Shown one piece after another: positions 35,156 to 46,908 of a stretch of 64,000 nt of DNA. The position numbers were made by a program, and so were the translations under genes. This DNA comes from Moniliophthora roreri. Its lineage: Eukaryota; Basidiomycota; Agaricomycetes; Agaricales; Marasmiaceae. The stretch is taken from NCBI GenBank assembly GCA_001466705.2, contig LATX02000184.1, positions 558,001-622,000 of the forward strand, in the 5' to 3' direction. The notes beneath the pieces were generated by a model, which was given only the letters and a program-made list of their open reading frames with translations, made no database searches and was not told the DNA's origin. Position 1 is the first letter of the stretch. Each line of letters starts with the position of its first letter.

Positions 35156-35757
35156 ATGAAGATCGAATGGGCATCCGATGTGAGTGATAGGACGCCACCT
35201 TTGATCTATGCAAAATCTGACGGTTCTTATAGTTTCACAGTGACGGCACTCGTCGTAGCAGACCTCGCCCATCTGGCATGCATGGCTGGTTAGCAAAAAT
35301 GCGGGGCACCTTGATTGGCGACGAAAAGCTGAGAAGCAGGGTTCGTATGCATGTCAAGCTAAGTCTGTGCTGAATCCTTACGTGCCACATTCTTCTACAG
35401 GGAATGCGAGAAATAAGGGAGGCCAAGGCTCTGCGAAAGTGGGAGAAGGAGAACAAGAACAAGAAGAATGCTTTCCGGCCCCAACGCCAATCCGGCGGCT
35501 TCTTCTCCTTTTTTAGTTCCTCGAAGAAGCCAGCTCGCAGACCAACCCTTCATCGTAGCTCGACTTCAGCTAGCAAACGCCCACAGCCTCCATCTCGTCA
35601 CTCGAGTCGCTCCACTCCACAGAGAGGGCCTTCTAGATCCTCACGAGGCCCCCAACAGCACCAGCAGCACCAACACCACAGGGGGGCTACAAGACGTGGT
35701 ACAGCTCGTGGTGGTACACCAGCACGTCAGGGAACTCGACCGAGCGTTAGACGATGA
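35156..35757 (+). CDS. Basic hypothetical protein, basidiomycete type
   Basis: Three exons. MKIEWASD is joined across gtgagtgatagg...cttatag to FHSDGTRRSRPRPSGMHGWL. Then AKMRGTLIGDEKLRSR is joined across gttcgtatg...ctacag to GMREIREAKALRKWEKEN. The core (HGWLAKMRGTLIGDEKLRS) looks like a small conserved module I have no name for. After it comes GGFFSFFSSSKKPARR, then a Ser/Arg/Gln/His-rich tail (PQQHQQHQHHRG, RGTARGGTPARQG) ending SVRR. It is very basic, with no membrane segment. RG/RGG-like repeats in the tail hint at RNA or nucleic-acid contact, but that is inference. Confidence 0.7.
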
Positions 35758-36101
35758 TTAATTCCGACGTTGCAGTAGATATTTCGAGGGTACAGGCTCC
35801 AGGAAGCCTTGAGTTTACAAGACTGTTCTTATGAACGCTATTCTCATATGCAGGCCACATTCCTCTGATAGATAATTTATATAACGGATTATTCGAGATT
35901 TATTATGTATCCAATACAACACGAAATGTAACGACTACCCTTGGAGAGATTTCTGATATGTTCCCGATAGTTTTCAGCGCTAGTTACCCAAGACAGCTAC
36001 GCACTGTAATAAACTGAACGATCTACAAGACAACTTGGGGATATCCAATATGATGCAGTGTAATACATATACACCCACTGCAGAAACGTCACAGTCCGGA
36101 T
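35758..36101. other. Convergent spacer, no gene recognised
   Basis: A 344-bp region between the stop of the basic hypothetical gene (plus) and the stop of the DUF3245-like gene (minus). It is A/T-rich and probably made of two 3' UTRs. Confidence 0.5.
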
Positions 36102-37144
36102 TTAAGGCGTCCCTACCATTGAAAAGTATTGGCAGTGTGCAACAGCCAAGAATAGCGCGCGGATGAACTTACCAGTACCTGGTTGCGCTGAACCATTCTG
36201 TTTATTCTTCTTCCTTTTCCGCCTCTTCCGTTTTTTCTTTGACGGGGACTGTGGCTGATTGTGATCTTCATCCTCCTCTCCGGAACTCGATCCCCCGACG
36301 GGCCCGTCGAGGTTCAATAATGGCACATTGAGAAGCGATGCAGGTGTCGTCGGTTTGCGATTTGAGGAAGGCGAGCGGGGTAACGCTACTGGTTGATTGT
36401 TCGCCATAGTGTCCGAGGACAAAGTTGAATCTAATGAGATAGAAATGGCACTCAGAGATCGAGGGTCAAATATAGGACGAACTCGCACCTTTGGGTCCAT
36501 TCTGTTCGTCATTTTTCGGACTTTGAGAGTTGTGCAACTGCAGTGATGTTGCTTTTCTGTTCTCCTTAAAGTCCAGTGATGTATCGTCGGTACTGTCCTT
36601 TTCCGATGGCACGGTACTCTTTTGAGTGCCCGTTATAGACGACGTAGCTGTTGAGAATGGTAGTTTTTTTGCGGTAAAAGACTCCGCTCCTTTCTTAGTT
36701 GCGAATGGATCCTCTCTTTTTTTCTTCTTAATGGCACCAGTCCGGCTTTCTTCCTCATCGTCGTCGTCGTCAGGTCGACTTTTCTTCTTCTTCAGTGACT
36801 CGGCATCGTCTGTACGATTCTTTCGCTTGCCAACAAGCTGTCCTACAAGGCGGGCAGCCTCTCGTGTTGAAGCTACCGATGGGTCGGCTACGGGAGCACC
36901 TACACCCAAACTTCAACCCAGTAAATTTGCGTAGGGACGATATTTGTAGTGGATTCACTTACCGTGGAGGCCGTTTCACCGACTCTTTCAGTTCATTTTC
37001 CAGTCTGCTATTCCTATTATCTCGAGTAGGTTGTTGCTTGGAACCAGATTTTATCCATGAAGACACTAGACCATGCATAAATGACATGGAGAGGTCGATT
37101 TGTGCCTGGAGTGCCTCGGTATCGATTTCCTCGTCATTAGCCAT
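36102..37144 (-). CDS. Lysine-rich nuclear-type protein, DUF3245-like
   Basis: The N-terminal exon is MANDEEIDTEALQAQIDLSM, with a helical module SFMHGLVSSWIKSG. It is joined across an intron at KRPPR|LGVGAPVADPSV, followed by STREAARLVGQLVGKRKN. The RPPRLGVGAP plus ARxLxGxLxGKR pattern recalls the fungal DUF3245 family. The rest is low complexity: KKKKSRPDDDDDEEE, IKKKKREDPFATKK and a C-terminal SPSKKKRKRRKRKKNK. These would act as nuclear/nucleolar targeting signals. The last intron leaves only a few codons before the stop at 36102. An upstream in-frame ATG at 37159 is possible. Function unknown. Confidence 0.7.
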
Positions 37145-37302
37145 GATCCATCGAGTCACAAGTGTATCGCTAGCCTGTACGATACGTTCTCAGAGTGAGA
37201 AGTTTGTGGAGGAAGTAAAAGTTGAGAAACAACATTTAGTCAGTGTCGCGCAGAAAACTCGTTCCCGGACCCGCATTCTTGCTTTGATCCTTCATCTGGT
37301 CC
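37145..37302. promoter_or_regulatory. Divergent promoter region, DUF3245-like/gemin2
   Basis: A 158-bp spacer separates two oppositely oriented start codons. I see no specific element. Confidence 0.45.
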
Positions 37303-38581
37303 ATGTTCAGCCCTTCTCTCAAACGCAAAAGGGATGAGTACGATGAGAATGCTGACTCTGACGATGAAGAACCATCTTTTGGACGACAAATTTTGCCTGT
37401 AGCAAATCTTCCTGGAGACTTTGACGGAATCCCGCAAGATGGGATGGAATATCTTTTCACTGTTCGGTGCGTCTCCTATCACCTCCTTGTTGAGTATTTG
37501 GCTGGCCAATGACATTGTATTCTAGACGAGATGCTGCCAAACTACCTCATGTAACTCGAGTCGCAAACCCTTATGCGACAGCAGAGCCTATTTTATCCGC
37601 TGCTCGTAACATCATCTCCACGAGTTCAGCGCTTCCGTCGGAAGAATGGCGGGAGGTTATTCAAGGGCGCTTTCATAACTTGAAGAAGGTGCGTTTGAGA
37701 TCAAACCGGCATGATAAATGAGGTTACTCAAAAATCTATGCATAGAATATGATGCAGCCGACCATTTACATTGCTATGCCTGAAGCGAGTAACCCTAAGG
37801 TGATGCCCGATATACAGGAGCGCACCTTATGGTGGGAGTTCTTGGCAGGAAAACCGGATTCTGAGTGGAATCCTCCGAAAAAGCCCAAGCCGTCAAACAA
37901 GCAGCGGAAGTTGGGGAGAGGAATGCGGGCGTTTCCTATTGAGGAGAATAAATCCGATGCAGAGATACCTCAGCCACCTGTCACAGCCGACACTACACAC
38001 GACGGACCGTCCCAGACGGACCCGTCTCATGAAACCCCGTCTGAAGCTGGCCCAAGCATGCCGTTTGTTGTTCAACAGCCCACGCTCAAACCCAGAAAGC
38101 CAACTCCCCACATGTTAAAGCTCCTGGACGAGGTATGTCATATTAGACTTCCTGTTGGCACCCATTAATCCCTTATGAACTATAGCGCCAATCGCTCCAT
38201 CTGCTAAAGTACTTCACTCATTGGATCAATGTTCATCTCCAAGGACATCCTTCTGATGCTACATTACCTCGTTTGAGACAGACGCACGCACAATGGATCT
38301 TTGCCCTGTTGACTCGCATCGGCGATTTCGTTTCTGCTGATGACATGAATCTTTTGCGTAACCTGACTAGAGCCTGCTTCTCTTTGTTGAAGGTAATCAT
38401 CAACGAGAAGAAGGGCAACACGTCGATATTGCAGGATACGTTACCTGACGGAGAGGCTGAGATGGATCAAAAGTCGTGTTGGGTTATCATTACTGTTATC
38501 GTGGAAATTTGGCATCAACGAGATTTATGGATGGATGCAGAAGATATGCTCAAGAGCATCGACATGGCGGGCACACAGTAG
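37303..38581 (+). CDS. Gemin2/SIP1-like SMN-complex protein
   Basis: Assembly factor that holds Sm proteins while they are loaded on snRNAs. It begins MFSPSLKRKRDEYDENADSD and has RQILPVANLPGDFDGIPQDG. The characteristic segment GMEYLFTVRRDAAKLPHVTR then crosses an intron. Downstream come WWEFLAGKPDSEWNPPKKPK and the C-terminal helical domain LLKYFTHWINVHLQGHP, with QTHAQWIFALLTRIGDFVSA, in the order expected for Gemin2. The middle carries a long Pro/Thr-rich linker (38000-38100). It ends LKSIDMAGTQ. No SMN gene is visible in the window. The Sm-family protein LSm3 lies 20 kb away. Confidence 0.85.
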
Positions 38582-38887
38582 GTGCGAATAGGTATTTTCA
38601 TGTAGCCTTGGCCCCACTCTAATGTGACACACATAGCGCAATACGTTCGGAACCTGATGAAAAATTTTTGATGACTTGCAGTACCGAGCAGGCATTCTAT
38701 CTGTACTGTATGTACTTGCTTCGCGGCGCACTGTAAACTGAAAGTTCACTGAAAACATCATAGAATGCAAACAGGGAACTCGCCGAGCGGAAAAGTAAAT
38801 GTCACATTATTTTTTGTCCTGATTGATTGTGTACTCGAACGTTCGTTCCCAGTTACCGCGAGCTAGCTTCAACTCCTTCTGACTTTC
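38582..38887. other. Intergenic region between gemin2 and GPI-protein gene
   Basis: A 306-bp gap between two plus-strand genes, with no recognised feature apart from short A/T-rich stretches near 38800. Confidence 0.5.
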
Positions 38888-39665
38888 ATGCCCTTAACTT
38901 TACTCCTTTGTGTCTCCCTCGCTGCCTCCGCGCTTGCATATCAAGTCATCTTTCCAGGCAAAGGCGATAAATGGTCAGGCTCCGGGTACCAGACGTGTGT
39001 AGCCTCACCTTTTCTGCCGTTTCCTCGTCTCGCCTAACCAGTATACTCCAGATTGCAGTGGAATAAAGTCAGCACAGATCAGAGGATATTCTCTGTTTTT
39101 CTCACCAACACCGTACACGCCCTCATCACACTCGTTAGATATTCACTCTAAATCGTCATTTCAGGACCGTCAAGAACTCCCCGAAAATAACGTTTTACTC
39201 GAAGCTATTGTAGACGGACTCCTTAACGAGCTTCTGCTTTCCCCACCTAATGGCGTTTGGCCGTCCGGCAAGACCTTCCGTGTCAACCTTTGCAAAGACG
39301 AAAATTCTCCCGAATCTATTTTGGCCCAGTCACCCGAATTCGAGATTGTCGGTAATAGTAACGGCGAGTTCGTGTCGCCTTCCACCCTTCCAAAACCGCT
39401 GGGTTTATCGACAAGTTCCATGCCAACGTGAGTGAGCGACTGTGTTCCATGCATCGTGTGCCTAATACTTATCTTTTCGTTCCTTATTAGTGATCTAGGC
39501 GCGAGTACTTTTCACATCACTGACTCGCCCACTTCGACCTCGAGCACTGCGGACAGCGCAAGTCAGCCAACTACTCGATCGTTGAACGCCGCCGTAGTGG
39601 TGAATCCTCAGATAGTTGCGGTCTTAGTCATGGCTGTTACCACTCTCGGAGCACTTCTGGTGTAG
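38888..39665 (+). CDS. GPI-anchored Ser/Thr-rich cell-surface protein (Kre9/Knh1-like domain)
   Basis: Secreted surface protein. A signal peptide is clear (MPLTLLLCVSLAASALA), then YQVIFPGKGDKWSGSGYQTL and QWNKVSTDRRIFSVFLTN, an immunoglobulin-like fold of the yeast cell-wall Kre9/Knh1 N-terminal type. GKTFRVNLCKDENSPESILA and SPEFEIVG finish the domain. After a Ser/Thr stretch (SPTSTSSTADSASQPTTRSL) the last segment, VVNPQIVAVLVMAVTTLGALLV, is a hydrophobic C-terminus with nothing behind it, typical of a GPI-attachment signal. Three introns; lengths are normal for this abundant Agaricomycete family. It likely sits on the plasma membrane or in the wall. Confidence 0.85.
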
Positions 39666-39925
39666 GGCTCTTCTGTTGACTATTTGTTTCTGGCGAGCCG
39701 AAGGCGGGTTTTCACAAGCATGTAATCTGTTCTTTTTCGATTCTGTATTGGTATAGAGACTGTAATTTACCCGTTCACAACTATCACCATTCTCAGTTCG
39801 CTTGCCGCAGTGAGTGAGCGTAACTCCGGATGTTGTCCGAGCGCGACCTTGATCATCATCAAGATCCGACCATATCAGATATATAGGACCTCACCTTCCT
39901 CACCCTACCATCTTCCTTATTTGCC

Positions 39926-41081
<1,156 letters not shown>

Positions 41082-41148
41082 TCATCAGAGGGTTTGACCA
41101 GAAAGAGGGTGTATTATGTGTTAGGTATCAATATCCAGCATGTATAAA

Positions 41149-42408
41149 TCATGCATTTATCCCCAAACTAAACAATGAGACCGCATTTCCTCCCTTGACC
41201 GCATCTTTGTCATCCTGACTCCATCCTTGTACATTTTCGATGGCCTCGAGGTTTTCTACAACACTTCTCCACTTCTCCGTCGAGCTCAGAGGTGGGAAGA
41301 ACGGATGGTCGGTACCGAATAACATTCTGTTGCTACCTGCGCTTCTGACAGCGGCCCCTGTGACATGGCGGCCCGCCTCGTATCGATTCGCCCGAGCGAG
41401 AACGTCGCTCACAAAGCCAAGTTCCTCTGGGCCGTATGCAACAGCATCGAGGTAGAGTTTTCCGAGGTAGTAGCGTGCGTCGTGTTTAAGCCGTTTCGCC
41501 ACAACAGGGTCATGGTCAATACATGACGCCAACCGTGAGGATAGCTGAGGAAGTGCACCACCAGAGTGGGCTAGGAGGAGACGGAGCCGAGGGAAGCGGT
41601 CAAAGACGCCTGAAAGGATAAGACGTGTAGCCGCCTGGAAATTGAATATCAAACGGGACCCTTTCTCCTCATCGTTGGTTTCAAACACTTACTGTCGTCG
41701 TCTCAAAAGGAAAGCCCAGAGCAAGAGGCAATACGTGACCATTATCCTTATCTCCCCACGCGTTCCCATCAACACCATAGTGAGGGTGAAGGAACACAAC
41801 GAGCTCTGCTTTTTCAATTGCTGCCCAAATGGGATCGAGTGCTTCATCATCCAGTCCCTTCCCAACACCCCGTGTTCCCATAATCAACCCTTTCAAATGA
41901 GACGACTGAGAGATTTGTTGAATGGCTTCCAATAAAGACTCTGTGGTGATTTCGGGGACCAGAGGAAGAAGACCGAAACCGTATAGCCTTTTGATGTCTG
42001 AATTGCTTCCAGAAACATTTGGTCCAGAAGAGCAATAGTGCTCGAGGTCATTGTTCAGGTCCAATGCCATTCTATGAGCATCGGACGGGGAGAGAAAATC
42101 AAGCCATGGATTGGCAGTACTAGAGAATTTGACTGAGATTATATCATGCGAAGCTGAAAGGCAACCCACCTAACAACCGACACGTCAATCCCATGCTTAT
42201 CCATAAACTTGAGCTTCTCGTCGCGATCCCAATACTGAGGTCCCACAGGCCTGCCAGTCGTTTCGTTTGGTAGAATGACCAAGCGTTCCTCCTTGCTACC
42301 ATCGAGAGAGACAATTCTCGGTACGGATGTACGAGATCTCAAATACTCTGCATATCTAGGCAAGTAGGTATGCGTGTGTATGTCGACAAGTAGTTTTTTG
42401 GTGGCCAT
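41149..42408 (-). CDS. ACMSD-like decarboxylase (amidohydrolase-2 family)
   Basis: Metal-dependent decarboxylase resembling alpha-amino-beta-carboxymuconate-semialdehyde decarboxylase (ACMSD). It starts [20 protein letters not shown], with the HxH metal site (HTHT) near residue 11. Later motifs are [54 protein letters not shown] and [13 protein letters not shown], the last with the metal-binding Asp. It ends [17 protein letters not shown]. Two or three introns. ACMSD diverts the intermediate that would otherwise close to quinolinate, and the neighbouring convergent gene uses quinolinate. Related family members (salicylate or resorcylate decarboxylases) cannot be ruled out. The ATG at 42408 starts the conserved domain. 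Confidence 0.85.
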
Positions 42409-42573
42409 GGCGGCGGAAGTAGAGCTCCCGAGCGCTTGTCTACCTGTGTAACACGTGAGAGTCGACTCAGGCGCTTACTGGTGCTTGTCGTCATTGCGCC
42501 TGGCATCGATCTCACTTTCTCCAATAGCCCCATTTAATTACAAGGCAATGGCCAGACTCCCCTATAATAATTC
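42409..42573. promoter_or_regulatory. Divergent promoter region, ACMSD-like/uvdE
   Basis: A 165-bp spacer between two start codons. It includes TATA-like words (cctataataattc near 42561) just upstream of the 42574 start. Element identity is not proven. Confidence 0.4.
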
Positions 42574-44507
42574 ATGCTCTTTCGCATCCTTTGCACTCAA
42601 AATCTCCCCAGGATAATGTCTCGCCGAAGTACAAGGCTCATCAACGCAAAAACCATTGCTACCGACTCTGCTGTCGCCACTCAGACTGCCCAGCATGTCG
42701 AAATCACGTCGAACAAGCGGAAACGCGCCACTTTTGCACAGAAGGGGGTCGTGGTTTCCCACAACATAGAAAAAAATATCGACGAAGACTCGGATTTGAC
42801 ATCGCTGGACGAATTTGTGGACGAGGTCAAAAGTCCAAAGAAGAAGGCCAAAAGGTCACCAAGGAAGAAGAAAGGGACCGAGGATGCAACCACATATGAT
42901 GATGTTTCGCCTAAGAAACCAAGAAAGCCACGAGTACCTAAACCGGAGCCTGTTTACATTATTCCCGATGTTGAAAAGAAAGCGACAAGATTCAGAGGAA
43001 GACTTGGTGAGTGTCATCTCGATCTTTCCTCGAGCAGGAGCTAAACTCGGTCGAATCCTCAAGGTTACGCATGCCTAAATACTGTACTGCGAAACAAGAA
43101 GCCTGCAAGCGAATCTGTTTTCTGCTCAAGGACTTGCCGGTATGCACTTCAGTATAGTACTATTTGGTCCTCTCACGCAAGAATATCAGGATTGATTCGA
43201 TAAAGAAAAATGGAATGGACTGGGTTAGGGAGCTCGGTCGGAAGAATGTGCAAGATCTGCTTACCATGATTCAATGGAACGAAGATAACGTGCGGCACGG
43301 TATCATATCCTTTCGGTCATGTTCTCACCCAACTCGTACAGAAAATCCGGCTAATGAGAGTCTCTTCTGAAATGTTCCCGTTCGCATCACACGCCGTGTA
43401 CGGGTATTCTCTGGACTACTGCGCGCCCCTTCTCGCAGAAGCAGGGAAACTGGCTCGTAAATACGGACATCGTCTGACCGTACATCCTGGGCAATTCACA
43501 CAGCTCGGCAGCCCGAAGACCCATGTCGTTGATGCCGCAGTTCGAGAGTTGAAGTATCACTGTGAGATGTTAGATTTGATGGGTGTCGGGAAAGATGGGG
43601 TTATAGTTATTCACGTACGTCTTTCTCCCTGGCCTCGCATTTCGTGCTGACGACATGTACAGGGGGGAGGCGTATATGAGGATAAAACGGCTACACTGGA
43701 ACGTATAAAAACAACCATTACTAACCTACTACCTCAGCCAGTAAGGGATAGATTAGTACTGGAAAATGACGAGGTGAGTTTACTGTGATCACTTTTTGAC
43801 TCAGGCCAAGTTCATCTGTCCATTGTAGCTATGTTATAACGCTGAAGACCTCCTTCCTCTCTGCGAAGAACTTTCCGTGCCGCTCATATTCGACTATCAT
43901 CATGACACTCTGAAACCGTCATCAATTTCGCCCACGGAAATCATCAAACGTACCAATGCCATCTTTCACCGCCGTGGTATCACCCCTAAGCAACACTTAT
44001 CAGAACCAAGACCAGGCGCAGTAACCATTATGGAGCGAAGAGCACATGCGGATCGGTGTACGGCACTCCCAGCCGAATTGGAGCTCGACGATGTTGCTAG
44101 AGATGTCGATCTGATGATCGAAGCTAAGGATAAAGAACAAGCGGTGCTAGAATTGTACAGGATGTATGGCCTAGAGGATGTCAAGCATGGTAAGCCTATT
44201 CTTGACCGTGGAAGTAAAATTGTACGCTGAGTGGTGCTATGTAGAATCCTTGAGGCCTCCTGCTGAGAACCAGACCAAAGAAACGAAGGGTCGGAAATCG
44301 AACAAGAGGAAAAAGAAAGTGGCGGGGGAGGAAAACATGGATGAGGATGAGGATAGTGTTGCTCTCGACCTAGCTGATCCCGGGGACGTGCAGGTCGTTG
44401 AGGATGAAGATCGTGATCATGGAGCAATTGCTCCAGAGCCGAAAGGTGGAGATAACATGGCAGAGGAAAGTAGGCCGGAGACTAGAGGGCGTGGGGCGAG
44501 GCCGTGA
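42574..44507 (+). CDS. UV damage endonuclease UvdE/Uve1
   Basis: Endonuclease that nicks DNA 5' of UV photoproducts and starts alternative excision repair. The basic N-terminus contains SPKKKAKRSPRKKKG (nuclear-type signal). The TIM-barrel domain begins FRGRLGYACLNTVLRNKKP. Metal-site motifs are LTVHPGQFTQLGS, VIVIHGGGVYEDK, RLVLENDE and LIFDYHHDTL, followed by RRGITPKQHLSEPRPGAVT-type helices. The C-terminal 80 residues are charged and disordered (NKRKKKVAGEEN, RPETRGRGARP). Two in-frame starts exist. ATG 42574 gives MLFRILCTQNLPR, resembling a mitochondrial leader. ATG 42616 gives MSRRSTRLINAK, the more nuclear-like form. Both forms may be made. About seven introns. Confidence 0.93.
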
Positions 44508-44949
44508 ATGCTTTGCTACTACATATGGTATCTGGCGTGTCTATTATGAAGTATTGGCATTGCAGCACTTGCATGGATACCGGAGGCTTGGTCAACACAT
44601 GACATTATCGCATCCTTGACTGTTGTTGACGACAGTCACCATCACTTGCAGTCTTGCATGGTCGCGTAAGTTACTATTTCGAGGCCAATTCGAGGCCATC
44701 CAGGTTCATTCTAACTTCTTTCGGTATTCTGGGCCCAGGGCGACTTTTGGAAGGAGTGCCTGGTTTCTATCGCGCTGAAAGCCTTCCTCCATCTTATTTT
44801 TTAGATGTAATTTTTTTCGTACCTCGATTTGTCTTTATGGGTCTGTTGACCTTTAAGGAAGGCTGCCTTCCATTTTGAGCGATGACGTAGTGCGGATGAT
44901 GAAAGAGAAACGTGCACGTGCACAACAACGCGCGCCAACTCGAACCACA
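44508..44949. other. Intergenic region between uvdE and coiled-coil gene
   Basis: A 442-bp stretch with short frames only (such as 44654-44878, no recognisable domain). The start of the next gene may lie at 44896 or 44899, as discussed there. Confidence 0.45.
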
Positions 44950-46557
44950 ATGTCTCTGTCTGACGCTCAGTCCCCTTCATCAAACGATGTCTCCGTATCA
45001 GAGTTAATTTCTCAATTGCAGCAAGGTCTCAGCGACGTCAAACTCCGTTATGAACGCGAACGTGATCAAAGGCCCGTGCAGGACACTGAAGAACTCGGAA
45101 ACCAAATCAAAGCCCTAAAGAGAGAGAATCAAGAGCTCATGCGTAACTCGTCGTTGGCTGCGGATATGAATCAACGCCTTACCGCACAAGTCGAAGAATT
45201 AAATCATGAGGTAATGAGGGTCACGGAGGAACGAGATGCTGAAAGGAGGATGTTGAGGAGGTACCGGCAGGTCATACGTGATGCTCTTGTAAGCAAGGAG
45301 ATGGAACAGGTGAATTTCGATACGTGGTATCCAAGCTCTCCCGTCCGCTCCCCTTTGATTGATCATAAATATATCAAACAGAATGATGGCCTTGAAACAG
45401 TTGAATCTGATGGTTCAGAAGGGAGTAACTGGGGCATTCAAAGGGAGGCGCAGCAAGATTATGATGAATCGGAGGCCGACGCCGCGGAAATTCACGACTA
45501 CTTGTTGGATGTTACATCGCAATCAGGTTCCACGACCTCCACTCCGGTCGCTGGTCCATCTCGCCTTCCCGATGTTAAGGACCATCGCGCTCGTTCTAGG
45601 CGTCATCGAGCTCGAGTCTCGAGTGACAGCCCTAGCACACCCACTGAGGATAGCTTTGGTGAATCATCTCTAGGCCTATCGATTTCGGAAGCTCGTGTGG
45701 AAGAACAATCCGAAGAGGCCTGGGTCCTCGAATACACTCATCCTCCCCGTGCCTCCAAGGTGAAGGCAGGACCTATTGCATGGAAGTACCTTACTGGGCG
45801 CGTTGGTTTGGATGAGGAAAAGGTGTTCAATCTATTTTGCGTTTATGTTTCTATACTAATTGCCCGATGTATTATGTATTAAATGAAAGGCTGCTTCCCT
45901 CAAAAGGTAGGTTCCTGCTTATATTCCAGAGGTGGCTTTGCGGATTTGCTCGATGACAGGTTGTTGGACTCCGTCGACTTTGGACTGCGTGTGCAATTCG
46001 TAGAAGACCAGGGATTCGCTTTTATTCATGATCCGATTATCCTCGAAGACGTATCCGGAAAGCAGTCCTATCTAATTGACTGGGCGGACGAGGAGACGAA
46101 TCTACAGCTTTCCCAGCGGATAAAAGAGGCCGGAGAATGTTGTGACTATACTTTTCACACATTCATTTTCCCGAGTGACCGAGTAAGTACATCTCTGATC
46201 TGAGTCCAAATGAACGTTGAGAATGCTTGTTAGGAGCGATGGTTCTATATATCAGCAATGACCTGGACAATTGAAGATGTATGGAATGTTTGGCCTTCCC
46301 TTTCGGAAACGGTGGGTTACGCTCCTGTCCGTATCTCAAGCCTGCCGTAAACTGACTATCATGCAGCATAGGGGGCAGGTCGTCTCTAGGCTGCGCAGCC
46401 GTAGTCAAAACCCTGAAGATACGAGGGATGTTACTATTATGGATATGCTGGATCGCGAGGTGTTGAAGCAGTTTTGCGTCCGTCTGGACGGAGACTCTCA
46501 TGTAGAACTATCCCGGGACCAACGTGAGAAGATGGGGTACGGTCCCCGCCAACAGTA
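44950..46557 (+). CDS. Uncharacterised coiled-coil protein
   Basis: Unknown conserved-looking protein. From the start MSLSDAQSPSSNDVSVSELI there is a coiled coil of about 110 residues (SDVKLRYERERDQ, RLTAQVEELNHEVMRVTEER). A Ser/Thr/Arg-rich linker follows (TSTPVAGPSRLPDVKD). The C-terminal domain includes EEAWVLEYTHPPRASKVKAG, GFADLLDDRLLDSVDFG, SYLIDWADEETNLQLSQRIK and SAMTWTIEDVWNVWPSLSE. It ends REKMGYGPRQQ. ATG 44896 (MMKEKRARAQQR) is an alternative start. The intron near 45820-45929 is ambiguous: either a single intron from 45825, or a 17-nt exon at 45890-45906 followed by an implausible 23-nt intron. No membrane segment. Function unknown. Confidence 0.65.
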
Positions 46558-46908
46558 GCTGTAGAAGGGACTCCCGACCTGTACCTGTTGCTGTATTTCT
46601 GCTAGTTGCAGTATTGTGCATATTTAGGTTATTCGGGAGGAGGTTGGTAACCGGGCCGCGACGACTTTTCCATATGCGGACTTTTGGACCTCGCGCGACT
46701 ATCGACGTGTAGCATCGTTGCTGAATTGATCCATTCTCTCTAGCGACGAACAATGCCTTTGGGAAAAGTATGTATATCTCCCATCTATTCTCCTTCTTGC
46801 CTTCCTCATTCTTCTTCTCATCGGGTCCGGCTGCAAGTTGCAGGCCAACTCGGTCGACCACTCTTTCAGAAGGGCAGGCGTTCCTTATTTACGGCCCTCG
46901 TTTAATTT

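Noticed and set aside
36600..36800. Ser/Phe-rich plus-strand frame
   Set aside because: It is the antisense of the Lys/Asp-rich tracts of the DUF3245-like gene.
44654..44878. Plus-strand frame with hydrophobic stretches upstream of the coiled-coil gene
   Set aside because: No family resemblance and no clear intron connection to the next gene. Its hydrophobic character comes from T-rich DNA.
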